Made by a program: the position numbers and the translations under genes. DNA of 5,748 nucleotides from Competibacteraceae bacterium UBA3908 (GTDB taxonomy: Bacteria; Pseudomonadota; Gammaproteobacteria; Competibacterales; Competibacteraceae), in assembly GCA_002391525.1 (NCBI GenBank), contig DGFE01000098.1:1-5748 (forward strand), given 5' to 3'. This document shows, one piece after another, positions 1 through 5,748 of the stretch. How positions within the stretch are numbered: the stretch's first letter is position 1; each line of letters starts with the position of its first letter. The notes under the pieces are model-generated. The model saw only the letters and a list, made by a program, of their open reading frames with translations, was not told the DNA's origin and ran no database searches.

Positions 1-1841
1 TTGCCATTTTCCAGTTGGCCGCGGGCGCGCGAGTCTGCCTGATCGGCCGCAACGGTGCGGGCAAAACCACCTTGCTTTGTCAGCTGGCCGTTGAAATCCG
101 GCCCGACAGCGGCGGCATCTGGCGTCAGCCCGGCTTGCGCGTCGCCACCCTGGCGCAAGAGTTGCCCGCCGACACCACGACCACTGCGTTCGAGGTCGTC
201 GCCGGCGGGCTGGAAGGTCTGGGAACGCTGCTGGCCGAGTATCACGAAGCCGCCATCCAACTCGCCCACAAATCCACGCCCGAAGGGATGCGCAAGATGG
301 AACGGCTGCAACACGAGTTGGAGGCGCGTGACGGCTGGCGCTGGCAGCAGCGGGTTGAAACCGTCATCAGCCGCCTGCGACTGCCAGCCGACACGCCGCT
401 GGCGGAACTGTCGGGCGGCTGGCGGCGGCGGGTGTCGCTGGGCCAGGCGCTGGTCCGCGAGCCGGACGTGCTGTTGCTGGACGAGCCGACCAATCATCTC
501 GATCTGGAAACCATTCAGTGGTTGGAGGATGAACTGCTGGAATTTCGCGGCGGGCTGCTGTTCGTCACCCACGACCGCGCCCTGCTGCAACGGCTGGCGA
601 CCCGCTTGCTGGAACTGGATCGCGGCGTGCTGACCTCCTGGCCGGGCGACTACGCCGCGTTTCTGGAGAAAAAAGTCGCCCTGCTGGAAGTCGAAGCCCG
701 ACACAACGCCAGGTTCGACAAGAATCTGGCCCAGGAGGAAGCGTGGATTCGTCAGGGCATCAAGGCCCGCCGCACCCGCAACGAGGGCCGGGTGCGAGCG
801 CTGCTGGCCCTGCGCGAGGAACGCCGTCGGCGGCGCGATCAACCCGGCAAGGCCAGTTTCGCGCTGGAACAGGCGGAAGCCTCCGGCAGGCTGGTGATCG
901 AGGCGCGAAACCTCGGCTACAGCTGGCAGGACGAGCCGCTGATCCGCGATTTTTCGGTGCGAATCCTGCGCGGCGACCGCATCGGCCTGATCGGCCCCAA
1001 CGGTTCCGGCAAGACCACGCTGTTGAACCTGCTGCTCGGACGCCTGCGACCGGACGCCGGTCAGGTGCGGCACGGGACGAAGCTGGAAATCGCCTATTTC
1101 GATCAACTGCGAGCGCATCTGGACCCGGAACAAACCGTGCTGGACAGCGTCGCCGAGGGCCGGGAATACCTGGAAATCGACGGTCAGCGCCGCCATGTCG
1201 TCGGTTATCTGGGCGATTTTCTGTTCACCGCTCAGCGGGCGCGGTCGCCGGTCAAATCCTTGTCCGGCGGCGAGCGCAACCGGCTGTTGCTGGCGCGACT
1301 GTTCAGCCAGCCGGCCAACCTGCTGGTCATGGACGAGCCGACCAACGATCTCGACCTGGAAACGCTGGAACTGCTGGAGGAACTGCTGCTGGATTACCGC
1401 GGCACCTTGCTGCTGGTCAGCCACGACCGGGTGTTTTTGGACAACGTGGTCACCAGTTGCCTGGTGTTCGAAGGCGACGGGCGCATCCGCGAATACATCG
1501 GCGGTTACAGCGATTGGCTGCGGCAGCGACCCGCGTCGGAACCGATCCCCGCCACCAGGCCCAAGCCCTTGCCAACCTCCACGTCAAGGCCGCCGAGGCT
1601 GGCCGCGCCGGGCAAGCTGAGCTACAACGAACGGCGCGAGCTGGAGCGGTTGCCCGCGCGCATCGAGGAACTGGAGCGGCACCAGCAGGCGTTGCACGCA
1701 CTGACCGTCGATCCCGCGTTTTACAAGCAGGAAGCGGCGATGATCTCGCGTCGTCTGGAGGAACTCCGGGCGCTGGAGGCGGAACTGGAAGCCGCTTACA
1801 GGCGTTGGGAGGCATTGGAGGGGCGGGTCGAGCGGGGTTGA
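1..1841 (+). CDS. uup: Uup-type ABC-F ATPase, 5'-truncated by window edge
   Basis: Soluble ABC-F protein with two ATPase domains and no membrane segments. The family acts on ribosomes; E. coli Uup also affects precise transposon excision and binds DNA through its C-terminus. The frame is open from base 3, and the first readable residues (AIFQLAAGARV) already lie inside domain 1, so about 20 N-terminal codons are outside the window; the TTG at 15 is not the start. Domain 1 has Walker A GRNGAGKT (45-68), signature LSGGW (408-422), Walker B LLLDEPTNHLDL (471-506) and the H-loop His at 570. A basic helical linker follows (about 690-850). Domain 2 has GPNGSGKT (993-1016), LSGGER (1260-1277), Walker B with DEPTNDLDL (from 1320) and the H-loop His at 1422. 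A Glu/Leu/Arg-rich coiled coil (about 1611-1830) is the Uup C-terminal domain and separates it from EttA and YheS. All catalytic motifs are intact. It converges on iscA; no functional link to that operon is implied. Confidence 0.93.
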   Translation, partial: AIFQLAAGARVCLIGRNGAGKTTLLCQLAVEIRPDSGGIWRQPGLRVATLAQELPADTTTTAFEVVAGGLEGLGTLLAEYHEAAIQLAHKSTPEGMRKMERLQHELEARDGWRWQQRVETVISRLRLPADTPLAELSGGWRRRVSLGQALVREPDVLLLDEPTNHLDLETIQWLEDELLEFRGGLLFVTHDRALLQRLATRLLELDRGVLTSWPGDYAAFLEKKVALLEVEARHNARFDKNLAQEEAWIRQGIKARRTRNEGRVRALLALREERRRRRDQPGKASFALEQAEASGRLVIEARNLGYSWQDEPLIRDFSVRILRGDRIGLIGPNGSGKTTLLNLLLGRLRPDAGQVRHGTKLEIAYFDQLRAHLDPEQTVLDSVAEGREYLEIDGQRRHVVGYLGDFLFTAQRARSPVKSLSGGERNRLLLARLFSQPANLLVMDEPTNDLDLETLELLEELLLDYRGTLLLVSHDRVFLDNVVTSCLVFEGDGRIREYIGGYSDWLRQRPASEPIPATRPKPLPTSTSRPPRLAAPGKLSYNERRELERLPARIEELERHQQALHALTVDPAFYKQEAAMISRRLEELRALEAELEAAYRRWEALEGRVERG

Positions 1842-1884
1842 GGAGCGCGCGGCGAGGGGATCGTATTCGCTCGCCGCGCGTTCC
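1842..1884. terminator. Long GC-rich hairpin between converging uup and iscA
   Basis: CGCGCGGCGAG at 1846-1856 is the exact reverse complement of CTCGCCGCGCG at 1870-1880. The stem extends outward through GGAG (1842-1845) with TTCC (1881-1884), including one G-T pair. This gives about 15 bp around a 13-base loop. It starts immediately after the uup stop codon and ends 47 bases from the iscA stop, so it could end transcription from both sides. Neither strand has a clear T-tract after the stem, so a classic intrinsic terminator is not proven; it may instead protect mRNA 3' ends. Confidence 0.55.
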
Positions 1885-1931
1885 CGGCTCCACGTTAAAA
1901 TCCGGCTCGAGACCGATCCGGCAAGCCGCGC

Positions 1932-2255
1932 TCAAACGCTGAAGCTTTCCCCGCAGCCGCAGGTGTCCTTGACGTTGGGGTTATTGAAGCGGAAACCCTC
2001 GTTGAGTCCCTGTTTGGCGTAATCCAGCTCGATGCCATCCAGGTAGGGCAGGTTCTTGGCGCTGACCACGACCTTGACGCCCTGCGATTCGAACACCTGG
2101 TCGTCGGCGTCGATCCGGTCGGCCAGTTCGACGACGTACATGTAGCCGGAACAGCCGGTGTTGCGCACGCCCAGCCGCAGCCCCTGGGCCTGTTCCTTCC
2201 TGGCGAGATAGTCGCGGGCGCGGACGGCGGCTTTTTCGGTCAGGGTAATCGCCAT
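1932..2255 (-). CDS. iscA: A-type iron-sulfur carrier IscA
   Basis: Cytosolic HesB/IscA-family protein that carries iron or Fe-S clusters to apoproteins. At 107 residues it has the same length as E. coli IscA, and the three cluster-ligating cysteines fall at the same positions: Cys35 (NTGCSGY), Cys99 and Cys101 (the CGCGESF tail). The stretches GLRLGVR, GVKVVV, LDG and GLNEGF..NPNVKD are also family-typical. The ATG at 2255 is supported by GAGGA seven bases upstream, and the N-terminus MAITLTEKA matches family starts. It is the last gene of the minus-strand operon, 21 bases after the iscU-like stop, and ends facing uup. ErpA and NfuA-related carriers are alternatives, but the overall match favours IscA. 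The complete Cys set contrasts with the altered scaffold protein encoded just upstream. Confidence 0.95.
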   Translation of the reverse strand: MAITLTEKAAVRARDYLARKEQAQGLRLGVRNTGCSGYMYVVELADRIDADDQVFESQGVKVVVSAKNLPYLDGIELDYAKQGLNEGFRFNNPNVKDTCGCGESFSV

Positions 2256-2262
2256 GGTGTGT

Positions 2263-2267
2263 TCCTC
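2263..2267 (-). promoter_or_regulatory. Shine-Dalgarno site of iscA
   Basis: GAGGA on the minus strand lies seven bases before the iscA ATG (2255), in the 21-base gap after the iscU-like stop codon. It supports that start and independent ribosome loading on iscA within the operon. Confidence 0.7.
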
Positions 2268-2276
2268 GTTAAGCGG

Positions 2277-2684
2277 TTAGGGAATTGGGTTGGGGGTTGC
2301 CGGAGCCGGTTTCGCCGCAAGGCCGCGCAGCGCGGCCTTGAGCGCGGTTTCGGCCAACACGGCGCAGTGCAGTTTCGCCGGCGGTATTTCCAACTTTTCG
2401 ACCAGTTCATGATGCCGAAAGTGCCCGGCTTCGGCCAGCGTTCGGCCCGCGACACGCTCGGTCAGCAGGGAGCCGCACGCGATGATCCAGCCGCAGCCGT
2501 AAGCCTTGAACCGAACCGTGGTAATGATGCCTTGGGCGTTTACTTGCAAGGTGAGTTGCAGGATGTCGCCGCTGACGGGTTCGCCCACCAGGGCCACGGC
2601 CATGTTCGATTCGGCTGGAGCCAGTTCGCCAACATTGCGCGGCTGCTCGAAATACTCCCGCGCCGGATCGCTCAGTTCCAGCAT
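2277..2684 (-). CDS. IscU/NifU-N-like Fe-S scaffold with first ligand Cys replaced by Ser
   Basis: 135 residues of the IscU/NifU N-terminal fold, the scaffold on which IscS builds [2Fe-2S] clusters. Landmarks are the N-terminal YFEQPRNVGEL, then GEPVSGD (34-40), YGCGW (62-66), IPPAK (100-104) and HCAVLAE (106-112). Compared by eye with E. coli IscU, Asp39, Cys63, His105 and Cys106 are kept (here D40, C64, H106, C107), but Cys37 is Ser38 (codon AGC, plus-strand 2571-2573). An extra Cys, C70, stands where IscU usually has Ser. The chaperone-binding LPPVK motif is changed to IPPAK. The C-terminus is Pro/Ala-rich. The ATG at 2684 lies one base after the cysE stop (TGACATG), implying translational coupling; a GTG at 2786 would add 34 atypical residues inside cysE and is rejected. 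The product is probably a divergent scaffold or cluster carrier; whether it still assembles clusters is unknown, so I do not name it iscU. Confidence 0.88.
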   Translation of the reverse strand: MLELSDPAREYFEQPRNVGELAPAESNMAVALVGEPVSGDILQLTLQVNAQGIITTVRFKAYGCGWIIACGSLLTERVAGRTLAEAGHFRHHELVEKLEIPPAKLHCAVLAETALKAALRGLAAKPAPATPNPIP

Positions 2685-2685
2685 G

Positions 2686-3516
2686 TCAGACCGAAGCCTG
2701 GGTTTTGCGGTCGGCGCTGGCCGCGTTCTGGCTCGCGCCGTCTGGCGCGGACCAGTCCTGCGGGCAGGCGGCCGAATGCAACTCACAGCCGTTCAAATCG
2801 GGCAGGCGCAGCTCGCCGGGCTCGATCCCGGCCTCCCGCAGCGTCTGACAGAGTTGGCGGACGGTGCGGTCGAGGGCGTGAATGTGATCCAGCATCTGGT
2901 TGATGGCGTGCGCCTCGGGATCGGGCATGTCGGGCGTGGCGCCATAGGCGTTGAACCCCAGTTTGCGAGCGATTTCCCGACGGACATCGTTGCCGCCGCC
3001 GGCCTCGACCACCCGGCCCGGCACACCGACCACGGTGGCGTTGGCCGGCACTTCCTTGACCACCACCGAGTTCGAGCCGATGCGGGCATTGTCGCCGACC
3101 TTGAACGGTCCCAGCACCTTGGCGCCGGCGCCGATCACCACGTTGTTGCCGAGCGTGGGATGGCGCTTGCCCTTGTTCCAACTGGTGCCGCCCAGGGTCA
3201 CGCCCTGATACAGCGTGCAATCGTCGCCGATTTCGGCGGTTTCGCCGATCACCACGCCCATGCCGTGATCGATGAAGAAGCGCCGGCCAATTCTCGCGCC
3301 CGGATGGATTTCGATCCCGGTCAGCCAGCGGACGATAGCCGACAGGAATCGCGCCGGCCATTTCAGTCCCAGGTTCCACAACCGATGGTTGACGCGGTGA
3401 AACAGTACGGCATGGATGCCGGGGTAAGCCGTGAGAATCTCGAACACGGTGCGCGCGGCCGGATCGCGGTCGAATACGCAGGTGATGTCTTCGCGCAGAC
3501 GCTGCCAGAACGCCAT
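2686..3516 (-). CDS. cysE: Serine O-acetyltransferase, Isc-operon type
   Basis: Acetyl-CoA:L-serine O-acetyltransferase, the first step of cysteine synthesis in the cytosol; it supplies O-acetylserine for cysteine, the sulfur source of IscS. About 276 residues. A short helical N-terminus (RLREDI..VFDRDPA) precedes a left-handed beta helix of hexapeptide repeats from about residue 67 (IEIHPGARIGRRFFIDHG) to about 165. Active-site residues seen by eye alignment are Asp83-His84 (E. coli Asp157-His158) and Arg118-His119 (E. coli Arg192-His193), with GVTLGGT between them. A C-terminal extension (LGFNAYG..PDMPDPEAHAINQMLDHIH) is usual in the CysE encoded with isc genes. The ATG at 3516 is chosen because MAFWQRLREDI matches family starts; a TTG at 3522 adds two residues and has a GGA at better spacing, so it remains possible. 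It is first in the operon, one base from the iscU-like start, behind an extended -10 promoter. Confidence 0.93.
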   Translation of the reverse strand: MAFWQRLREDITCVFDRDPAARTVFEILTAYPGIHAVLFHRVNHRLWNLGLKWPARFLSAIVRWLTGIEIHPGARIGRRFFIDHGMGVVIGETAEIGDDCTLYQGVTLGGTSWNKGKRHPTLGNNVVIGAGAKVLGPFKVGDNARIGSNSVVVKEVPANATVVGVPGRVVEAGGGNDVRREIARKLGFNAYGATPDMPDPEAHAINQMLDHIHALDRTVRQLCQTLREAGIEPGELRLPDLNGCELHSAACPQDWSAPDGASQNAASADRKTQASV

Positions 3517-3522
3517 AGCCAA

Positions 3523-3783
3523 TGTTTGTCCAAAAAAAGTGGGGTTAGGGAATCGCTCGCGTCAAGCGGCGGCCAAGGTGGAAAATTATAGCAATCCCCG
3601 CGAACGGACAGGGCCTCCTTCAGGGGCGGCCAACCGAAAATGGGGATGCGGCGGGCCGGAAGGAGCCACTGAACAAACGGAATTGGCTTTGGCCGGCGCG
3701 CGGCCCTAAGATTGCCTTGGTAGCGCTTGCCGCGGCCCGGAACGCGGGTTCGGGGTTGGCGGCTGAACGAGTGGATTGAGCGT
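3523..3783. other. Divergent intergenic region between cysE and the HhH-domain gene
   Basis: About 260 bases without a supported gene. Besides the cysE promoter, the plus strand has a weak sigma70-like pair, TTGGCT (3683-3688) and TAAGAT (3707-3712), 18 bases apart. The spacer holds a small inverted repeat, GGCCG/CGGCC, at 3691-3705. This could drive the downstream plus-strand gene, but the match is poor. No RNA gene or further repeat was recognised. Confidence 0.4.
3585..3593 (-). promoter_or_regulatory. Extended -10 promoter for the cysE-iscU-iscA operon
   Basis: The minus strand reads TGCTATAAT, a perfect TATAAT with the upstream TGn of an extended -10 element. No good TTGACA-like -35 is seen 16-18 bases upstream, which extended -10 promoters can tolerate. 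Transcription would start near 3578, giving a leader of about 60 bases before the cysE ATG. It is an AT-rich island in GC-rich DNA at the expected place. I see no clear IscR or CysB operator. Confidence 0.5.
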
Positions 3784-3788
3784 GGAGG
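3784..3788 (+). promoter_or_regulatory. Shine-Dalgarno site deciding the GTG start at 3797
   Basis: GGAGG lies eight bases before the GTG at 3797. Earlier in-frame candidates (TTG 3776, GTG 3782) have no such site, and GTG 3782 lies directly before this one. This fixes the likely start of the HhH-domain protein. Confidence 0.75.
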
Positions 3789-3796
3789 ATGCGAGA

Positions 3797-4531
3797 GTGA
3801 AGCCGTGGATCAATGAGACTATCTTCAAAACCTGGACCGATGCCCAGAAACGCCTTTGGGACAGCCTGTGCTCGGCGGTGCCGTTTCAGCCCCCGGCTGG
3901 AGTCGAAGCCTGGCGGGAGACCTATCTCAAGAATCTGGCGACCTGGGAAGCGGCGGTCAGACAGACGCTGGCGCAGGAAGCATCCTGGGTGCAGCAGTGG
4001 GTGCAGCGAGTCGCCGAGGAAAAGGGCGCGCCGGAATTGATGACCACCTGGGTGCGGCAGATGGAGGAGGTGTTGCAGCGCTGGGTGCAAACGCAAAACC
4101 AGTGGTGGGATGAGTATTTCGCCGTGCTGCGCCGTGGCGGGTTCGCTTATCCCGAACGGGCCAGAGCCGAACCGGTCCGGGCGGTGGAGCCTGGCGCGAC
4201 GGTGAAACCGGCTCCGGCGGCGGAACCCGTCGCGGCGGCGGAATCCGCCGCCCCCTCGGAACCCGTGATCGAGACGACGGAACCGGCGCCTGCCGTCGCG
4301 CCCGCTCCAGACCAGCCAGACGACCTCAAGCTGATCGTGGGCATCGGACCGGCCCTGGAAAAGAAGCTGCATGCCCACGGTATCCTGAGTTACCGGCAGC
4401 TGGCCGCCCTCGGCGACGAAGACATCGACCGGCTCGAAACCGCCATCAAGGCGGCTGGTCGCATTCGCCGCGACGACTGGATCGGTCAAGCCAAAGCACA
4501 ACATTTGCAGAAATATGGGGAGCGAATTTAG
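3797..4531 (+). CDS. Trp-rich helical protein with C-terminal helix-hairpin-helix domain, possibly granule-associated
   Basis: 244 residues from the GTG at 3797, which has GGAGG eight bases upstream. There is no signal peptide or membrane segment. Residues 1-113 are helical and carry 11 Trp at helix-like spacing (W4, W13, W21, W39, W50, W64, W68, W85, W96, W103, W104); FKTWTDAQKRLWDSL resembles the N-terminus of PhaE and phasin-like polyhydroxyalkanoate granule proteins. Residues 119-174 are a Pro/Ala/Glu linker with repeated EP units. Residues 175-244 form a helix-hairpin-helix domain: DDLKLIVGIGPALEKKLHAHGI, LSYRQLAAL, then GRIRRDDWIGQAK, of the kind often appended to other proteins and able to bind nucleic acid. 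The HhH call is firm; the granule link is inference from composition and motif style, and no pha gene is in view. The gene is divergent from cysE, and its stop is 18 bases before the first recognisable residue of an asnS remnant. A structural or scaffold protein is an alternative. Confidence 0.8.
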   Translation: MKPWINETIFKTWTDAQKRLWDSLCSAVPFQPPAGVEAWRETYLKNLATWEAAVRQTLAQEASWVQQWVQRVAEEKGAPELMTTWVRQMEEVLQRWVQTQNQWWDEYFAVLRRGGFAYPERARAEPVRAVEPGATVKPAPAAEPVAAAESAAPSEPVIETTEPAPAVAPAPDQPDDLKLIVGIGPALEKKLHAHGILSYRQLAALGDEDIDRLETAIKAAGRIRRDDWIGQAKAQHLQKYGERI

Positions 4532-4548
4532 TCACTTTGCGTCTTTGG

Positions 4549-4929
4549 GCGTTGTCAAAAGTCTGTACGTTTGGCCCGACATTGCGCGCCGGGAATGCCA
4601 ACGCCAGTCGCCATCTGGCCGAATTCTGGATGGCGGAGCCGGAAACCGCCTTCGCCGACCTGCCCGCCAACGCCGATTGGCCGCGCGGTGGGAGGCCATG
4701 GACGCGCTGGCGCCGGGTATCGGCGAGATCGTCGACGGCGCCAGCGCGAGAAGATGAATTGGGTATGAACAAAACGGTATCTAACTGGTATTGTGATCCG
4801 CGTCGTTACGGTAGCGTATCGCACGCGGGCTTCGGGTTAGGATTCGAGCGCACGGTCAGCTATATGACTGGCATGAATGATGTATGAGACATGATCCGGT
4901 TCCCGCCCCCGCCCCGCGGCGCGGATGAT
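4549..4929 (+). pseudogene. asnS: Decayed asparaginyl-tRNA synthetase gene remnant (asnS)
   Basis: Three blocks match AsnRS in its own order but in two frames. Block A (4549-4677) reads ALSKVCTFGPTLRAGNANAS then RHLAEFWMAEPETAFADL, the motif 2 region; the motif 2 Glu of FRAEN is Gly (codon 4591-4593). Block B (4692-4748, shifted frame) reads EAMDALAPGIGEI; about 120 residues between A and B are missing. Block C (about 4747-4929, first frame again) reads NWYCDPRRYGSVSHAGFGLG then FERTVSYMTGMNDV, the motif 3 and C-terminal region. There, TGA at 4885-4887 replaces the Arg of the usual NVRDVIPFPR, and homology continues past it as DMIRFP. About 11 residues are also lost between B and C. The N-terminal anticodon-binding domain and motif 1 are absent. 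It cannot make a working enzyme. Recognition is from memory of E. coli AsnRS; block ends are approximate. It fills the gap between the HhH gene and the kinase gene. Confidence 0.87.
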
Positions 4930-4955
4930 CAGCAATCCGTCATGGGTTCGTCCCG

Positions 4956-5748
4956 ATGACCACGACCACCCATTCGACCACCTCTGCCAGCAGCCGGACC
5001 CACCGCGCCAATACGTTGTGGCCGGGCTGCATGTTGGGCGAGTATCGCATCGACTCCATTCTGGGAGCCGGCGGTTTCGGCGTGACCTACAAGGCGTGGG
5101 ATACCCATCTGGAGACCTGGGTCGCCATCAAGGAATATTTCCCGGTCGAATGGTCGTTCCGCGACCCCGACGGGGTGACGGTCCATCCGAACACCCAGGG
5201 AGACGCCCATAACACCGAGAGGCAGATATCGGATTATCTCTGGGGACTGGAGCGGTTTCTCGACGAAGCCCGGGCCTTGGCGCGAATTCAGCATCCCTAC
5301 GTGGTACGGGTAAAACGGTATTTTCAGGCGCACGGCACTGCCTGCATCGTCATGGACTACGAAGAAGGCGAACCGCTGAGCGCGATCCTGCGCAGCGACG
5401 AAACGCTCAACGAGGACGAGGTGCGCGGGCTGTTGGAGGATGTGCTGCCGGCGCTGCAGGCGGTCCACGAGCAGGGGTATCTGCATCGCGATATCAAGCC
5501 GGCCAATCTGTACGTGCGGGCGAGCGACCACCGGGTTATCCTCATCGACTTCGGCGCGGCCCGGACGGCGGTTGGCCGCCACAGCAACAGCGTGACCAGT
5601 CTGGTCACGCCGGGCTATTCGCCGCCGGAACAATACACCACCCGCAACGACCGCTACGGCGCCTGGACCGACATCTACGCCCTCGGCGCCGTGCTGTATC
5701 GTTGCGTGACCGGCCAGTCGCCGGTGGAAGCGGCCGAACGGTTGCTGG
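4956..5748 (+). CDS. Hanks-type serine/threonine protein kinase, 3'-truncated by window edge
   Basis: The first 264 residues of a eukaryote-like Ser/Thr kinase; the frame stays open to the window end. All core motifs are present: Gly-rich loop GAGGFGVTY (37-45), ATP-binding Lys59 in VAIKEYFP, helix C Glu104 (FLDEARALA), catalytic loop HRDIKPAN (177-184), DFG (198-200), PGYSPPEQY (219-227) in the APE position, and WTDIYALGAVLY. It should therefore be an active kinase. The insert between strand 3 and helix C (DPDGVTVHPNTQ..YLWGLERF) is usual for this proteobacterial subfamily. The N-terminus is Thr/Ser-rich (residues 2-15). The ATG at 4956 is the first in frame after a TGA at 4926; no strong Shine-Dalgarno site is seen, and Met26 (5031), just before the domain, is a less likely start. 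The missing C-terminus probably holds a membrane segment or a sensory or repeat domain, so the substrate and signal cannot be told. Confidence 0.92.
   Translation, partial: MTTTTHSTTSASSRTHRANTLWPGCMLGEYRIDSILGAGGFGVTYKAWDTHLETWVAIKEYFPVEWSFRDPDGVTVHPNTQGDAHNTERQISDYLWGLERFLDEARALARIQHPYVVRVKRYFQAHGTACIVMDYEEGEPLSAILRSDETLNEDEVRGLLEDVLPALQAVHEQGYLHRDIKPANLYVRASDHRVILIDFGAARTAVGRHSNSVTSLVTPGYSPPEQYTTRNDRYGAWTDIYALGAVLYRCVTGQSPVEAAERLL

Noticed and set aside
743..1942. A 399-codon plus-strand frame overlapping uup
   Set aside because: It is an out-of-frame shadow of uup, rich in Arg, Ala and Gly, while the uup frame carries all ABC motifs throughout.
2506..3591. A 361-codon plus-strand frame opposite cysE and the iscU-like gene
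   Set aside because: The minus-strand frames encode clear CysE and IscU-like proteins; this one shows no motif and no ribosome site.
4218..4270. Short repeats (GGAACCCGT twice, GGCGG runs) as a repeat element
   Set aside because: They encode the low-complexity Pro/Ala/Glu linker of the HhH protein and need no separate explanation.
3620..4504. A 294-codon open frame on the minus strand opposite the HhH-domain gene
   Set aside because: Its translation is Arg/Pro/Gly/Phe-rich with no family motif, as expected opposite GC-rich coding DNA; the plus-strand gene has a good ribosome site and a recognisable HhH domain.
4537..4887. A 116-codon plus-strand frame that could be called an intact small protein
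   Set aside because: Its ends match AsnRS, but its middle reads out of frame through block B, and AsnRS similarity continues past its stop; it is part of a pseudogene.
4885..4887. The TGA in the asnS remnant as a recoded (selenocysteine or read-through) codon
   Set aside because: The conserved residue there is Arg, and the same gene has large deletions and frame changes, so a simple CGA-to-TGA nonsense change is the better explanation.
4929..5633. A 234-codon minus-strand frame opposite the kinase gene
   Set aside because: The plus strand carries a complete set of kinase motifs in order; the antisense product resembles nothing recognisable.

Overview
The window is GC-rich DNA, densely coding on both strands, from what looks like a gammaproteobacterium. 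The evidence is an E. coli-like 107-residue IscA, a Uup-type ABC-F ATPase, an Isc-operon-type serine acetyltransferase and a Hanks-type Ser/Thr kinase of the 'VAIKEYFP' kind. A Chromatiales- or Competibacter-like bacterium is my best guess, from gene style alone; no rRNA or other taxonomic marker is present. No tRNA, rRNA, CRISPR array, insertion sequence or phage gene was seen.

Layout. Bases 1-1841 (+) hold most of uup, cut at its 5' end by the window edge. It converges on a three-gene minus-strand operon, read in the order cysE (3516-2686), iscU-like (2684-2277), iscA (2255-1932). A long GC-rich hairpin (1842-1884) lies between the converging genes. The operon joins cysteine precursor synthesis (O-acetylserine) to an Fe-S scaffold and an A-type carrier, but has no iscS, iscR, hscBA or fdx here. 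The scaffold protein has Ser where the first cluster-ligating Cys is expected. A divergent intergenic region (about 3517-3796) carries an extended -10 promoter pointing at cysE.

Bases 3797-4531 (+) encode a modular protein: a Trp-rich helical N-terminus resembling PHA-granule/PhaE-type proteins, a Pro/Ala/Glu linker and a C-terminal helix-hairpin-helix domain. Directly behind it, 4549 to about 4929 is a decayed asparaginyl-tRNA synthetase gene: three colinear blocks in two reading frames, with two internal deletions, a lost motif 2 Glu and a TGA replacing a conserved Arg. From 4956 to the window end (+) runs the N-terminal part of a Ser/Thr protein kinase with all catalytic motifs; its C-terminus lies outside.

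The most notable points are the unannotated asnS remnant, the Cys-to-Ser scaffold in a minimal cysE-iscU-iscA operon, and the helical/HhH fusion protein that could be a granule-nucleoid linker.
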